This document shows, one piece after another, positions 62,021 to 64,000 of a DNA stretch of 64,000 nucleotides. The DNA comes from Paenibacillus agilis (lineage in GTDB: Bacteria > Bacillota > Bacilli > Paenibacillales > Paenibacillaceae). Made by a program: the position numbers and the translations under genes. The DNA lies in NCBI RefSeq assembly GCF_007786455.1, contig NZ_VNJK01000002.1, forward strand, positions 186,001 to 250,000, given 5' to 3'. Under the pieces are notes generated by a model. That model had not been told where the DNA came from and did not search any database. It saw only the letters and a list, made by a program, of their open reading frames with translations. The number at the start of each line of letters is the position of its first letter. The first letter of the stretch is position 1.

Positions 62021-62347
62021 TTACATTTCACCGATCACACGATTCAGCGATACCTGGAACAGCTTCCATTCCTCTGTTTTTTCTTGAAGCTGCTTCTTCC
62101 CTTTATCGGTAATATGATACGTCTTCCGAGCTCGTCCTTCTGCTTCACTCCATATCGCTTCCACATGACCTTCATTCTCCAATGCGTGAAGAATAGGATA
62201 CAGCGTACCTTCCTTCAGCGCAAATACTCCATTGGATTGAGCATCTAACCGCTTAATGAGCTGGTAACCATACATCGGCTGCTGTTCCAACATGGAAAGC
62301 ACAAGCATTACTGTGCTACCCTTGAGCAATTCTTTGCTCACTTTCAT
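62021..62347 (-). CDS. PadR family transcriptional regulator
   Basis: A 108-residue winged-helix regulator: STVMLVLSMLEQQPMYGYQL, then GTLYPILHALENEGHVEAIW and RKTYHITDKGKKQLQEK, all PadR hallmarks. It starts 3 nt after the stop of the FtsW-like gene with GGAAG inside that gene as ribosome site, so it is the second gene of the operon. PadR proteins often control adjacent membrane-protein genes and themselves. Confidence 0.93.
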   Translation of the reverse strand: MKVSKELLKGSTVMLVLSMLEQQPMYGYQLIKRLDAQSNGVFALKEGTLYPILHALENEGHVEAIWSEAEGRARKTYHITDKGKKQLQEKTEEWKLFQVSLNRVIGEM

Positions 62348-62350
62348 CTA

Positions 62351-63721
62351 TCATCTTCCTTTCCCTATTACAACTGTCCTATCCCAATTAACCTCATGTT
62401 TTGGAAGGGTATCTTTACGCATATAAATATTCGTACATAATCCAAGCGCAAACATCCAAATGAGCATTGAATTCGCACCATAGCTTAATAATGGCAAATT
62501 GGCCCCATTCATAGGAACTACACCAATCAAACCACCTATATTGAATATAACAGGGATTGTAACATAGCAGCTAATGAATAACATCAAGCCTCTCCCAAAA
62601 CGCTGCTTTACTTGATACGAAGAACGGAACAGCCAAATCAATCCTCCAAGCAAGATAGCTAGTACTCCTACGCCCACAATCCAACCGAATGCATAAACAA
62701 TAACGACTAATATATGTTCAGAATGTGGATATGGAATATCCGCTCGCTCAATCCATCCTTTTCCCCACCAACCTGCTTGTATAAGTAAATCCTGCAAATG
62801 ATAGAACAGCCACAATGCATCACTCGTATGATGACCTAGCAAATGGCTTCCCCACGATTCTAACCTCTGCATCTGAATCAGGTAAGATTGTAAATTTAGA
62901 AACCCTAGCAGGCCTACACTTAATGCAGCAATTGCTCCAATAATCATGGCTTTCAAAGAAAACGAATGTATGAACAATATCAGAATGAAACCTAGTAAAT
63001 AGACAAAGACTTCATAATATTGCGCTCCATTAACAAAGGTGATCACAGGAATAATCCCAATGAACTGAAGAGTCAGCTCCCCTCTAAGACTAAGCTCTGG
63101 ATGCTTGACACGATATTGTGAAATGATTAAAAAGATCGCAAATAAAAATAAAAATGTCGTTAGAAATCCAACATCTAATGCAATAGCACCGATACCAATC
63201 CAAGATCCCGCCCCATTTACCTCTATCCCTATTAATCGTCCACATCCGAATAAAACCATTGCAGTCACATATAAAAACCATCCTTTATCGCGCCACCAAC
63301 GATAATCGATTAATGAGGTAATGAAGAATATAACAAGTCCAAACCCTAGAAAAACAAAGTGTCTATCCAACAAGCCCCTTTCCGCATAATTACCATTCAC
63401 CGTATGTTGCAAAGCCCAAATACCCAATGTACTCACTACTAATAAAATAGCAATCATACCCCAGAACAGCCATGGAAACCGTGTTCGATGCACGATATTA
63501 AACTTCTCTGCTATCGTATCTATAGCTCCCATTTGCCTAATCGCATTCGCTTCGGCTTCGGAACGAGACATCCCCTTATCCATTTGCTCCTCGACCTGAT
63601 TGTACAGATGATCCTCCAGCTCTGCTCGTATGCTGGCTCTCATTTCTTGCGCACGAATTCCCGCTTCTACTTGCTCCACATAAGAATCTAATACAGAACG
63701 CTCATTCTCTTCTCGATCCAT
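62351..63721 (-). CDS. HAAS-domain/FtsW-RodA-SpoVE fusion membrane protein
   Basis: A 456-residue protein. Residues 1-75 are a cytoplasmic HAAS-type prefix (VLDSYVEQVEAGIRAQEMRA and SEAEANAIRQMG). The rest is an FtsW/RodA/SpoVE-like body with about ten helices: LIDYRWWRD, GAGSWIGIG, and GANLPLLSYGANSML near the end, which parallels the conserved PxxGxxLPFxSYGGSS of SEDS glycosyltransferases. The parallel is imperfect (SYGAN for SYGGS). The start at 63721 has GGAGG 9 nt upstream. Co-transcribed with PadR. It may be a non-canonical SEDS protein with a regulatory domain. Confidence 0.88.
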   Translation of the reverse strand: MDREENERSVLDSYVEQVEAGIRAQEMRASIRAELEDHLYNQVEEQMDKGMSRSEAEANAIRQMGAIDTIAEKFNIVHRTRFPWLFWGMIAILLVVSTLGIWALQHTVNGNYAERGLLDRHFVFLGFGLVIFFITSLIDYRWWRDKGWFLYVTAMVLFGCGRLIGIEVNGAGSWIGIGAIALDVGFLTTFLFLFAIFLIISQYRVKHPELSLRGELTLQFIGIIPVITFVNGAQYYEVFVYLLGFILILFIHSFSLKAMIIGAIAALSVGLLGFLNLQSYLIQMQRLESWGSHLLGHHTSDALWLFYHLQDLLIQAGWWGKGWIERADIPYPHSEHILVVIVYAFGWIVGVGVLAILLGGLIWLFRSSYQVKQRFGRGLMLFISCYVTIPVIFNIGGLIGVVPMNGANLPLLSYGANSMLIWMFALGLCTNIYMRKDTLPKHEVNWDRTVVIGKGR

Positions 63722-63944
63722 GGACAGGCATACCTCCTCTTGTTCGCAACCTATTTTTCCACAATGAACCAATATTATACCTAGAATTACTATACATAGA
63801 TTTACTATGCGTGTAAAGGTACATATCTATTTTTAGCTATATTTATCTATTCCTAGCCTATATGTTAAGCAGCTCCTATTCGCATTAACTGAGGATCGTG
63901 CATGAGAGTACGCTTAAGCGTGTCGGCAATTCAATTATCGTTCC

Positions 63945-63988
63945 ATAGAAAAAAGGAGCAGCTAGTAGTTTCGCTGCCCCTTTCATAC
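63945..63988 (-). terminator. Terminator of a minus-strand gene beyond the window
   Basis: GGGGCAGC, 10-nt loop, GCTGCTCC, then six Ts on the minus strand. It belongs to a gene starting past 64000. 63773-63944 shows nothing else. Confidence 0.8.
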
Positions 63989-64000
63989 CTATTAGTTTCC

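Overview
This 64 kb window is chromosomal DNA of a low-to-medium GC Gram-positive bacterium, most likely Paenibacillus or a close relative. The evidence is gene content and style: strong GGAGG ribosome binding sites, a YesM/YesN-type sensor pair beside an LplB/LplC-type sugar ABC transporter, GH38 and GH125 mannosidases, stalk-domain (copper amine oxidase N-like) secreted proteins, a VanW protein, a HAAS-FtsW fusion under PadR, and T-box, TPP and preQ1 leaders. No tRNA, rRNA, CRISPR array, complete IS or prophage was seen.

Layout. 0-5 kb: secreted repeat protein, Na+-coupled neurotransmitter-type symporter, chemoreceptor. 5-8 kb: type 2 IPP isomerase (fni) and two-subunit serine dehydratase (sdaAB-sdaAA). 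8-11 kb: solitary Fur-box siderophore ATPase and a cardiolipin synthase. 11-13.6 kb: TetR-controlled heteromeric SMR pair and an orphan TorD-like chaperone. 14-19 kb: Xaa-Pro peptidase, then an amino-acid ABC operon behind a structured leader. 19.2-19.6 kb: an unlisted 27-codon holin-like toxin gene with an opposing promoter, a probable type I toxin-antitoxin locus. 20.9-33 kb: a mannoside utilisation locus, all on the minus strand (histidine kinase, AraC-type response regulator, two permeases, binding protein, GH125, GH38). 33-47 kb: NlpC/P60 hydrolase, LysR plus alcohol dehydrogenase, VanW, glnS, ilvA behind a T-box, three transporters. 47.8-51.4 kb: thiamine-precursor ABC operon under a TPP riboswitch. 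51.5-56.3 kb: DUF1722, ZIP, Lrp, DUF1272, an AT-rich metalloprotease-lipoprotein pair, and a queuosine-precursor transporter with a preQ1-like leader. 56.6-60.8 kb: flavinylated lipoprotein, membrane-fused NDH-2, and a HepS/HepT-like polyprenyl synthase pair, resembling a compact flavin-based extracellular electron transfer module. 61-64 kb: a conserved unknown and the FtsW-PadR operon.

Three observations stand out. (1) A 183-bp dispersed element occurs three times (14062-14244 minus, 29074-29256 plus, 61785-61967 plus). All copies align without a gap, carry four TAACGGT-type boxes in mirrored 50-bp spacing, and fold into one long hairpin with compensatory changes. (2) The toxin locus at 19265-19530 has the SD sequestered in a hairpin, a perfect 10-bp 5'/3' UTR complementarity, and a consensus promoter for a cis-antisense RNA. 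(3) The 56.6-60.8 kb module pairs a flavin electron-transfer lipoprotein and NDH-2 with a two-subunit prenyl synthase, with strong hairpins between the genes. All assignments are from reading the sequence; no database search was run.
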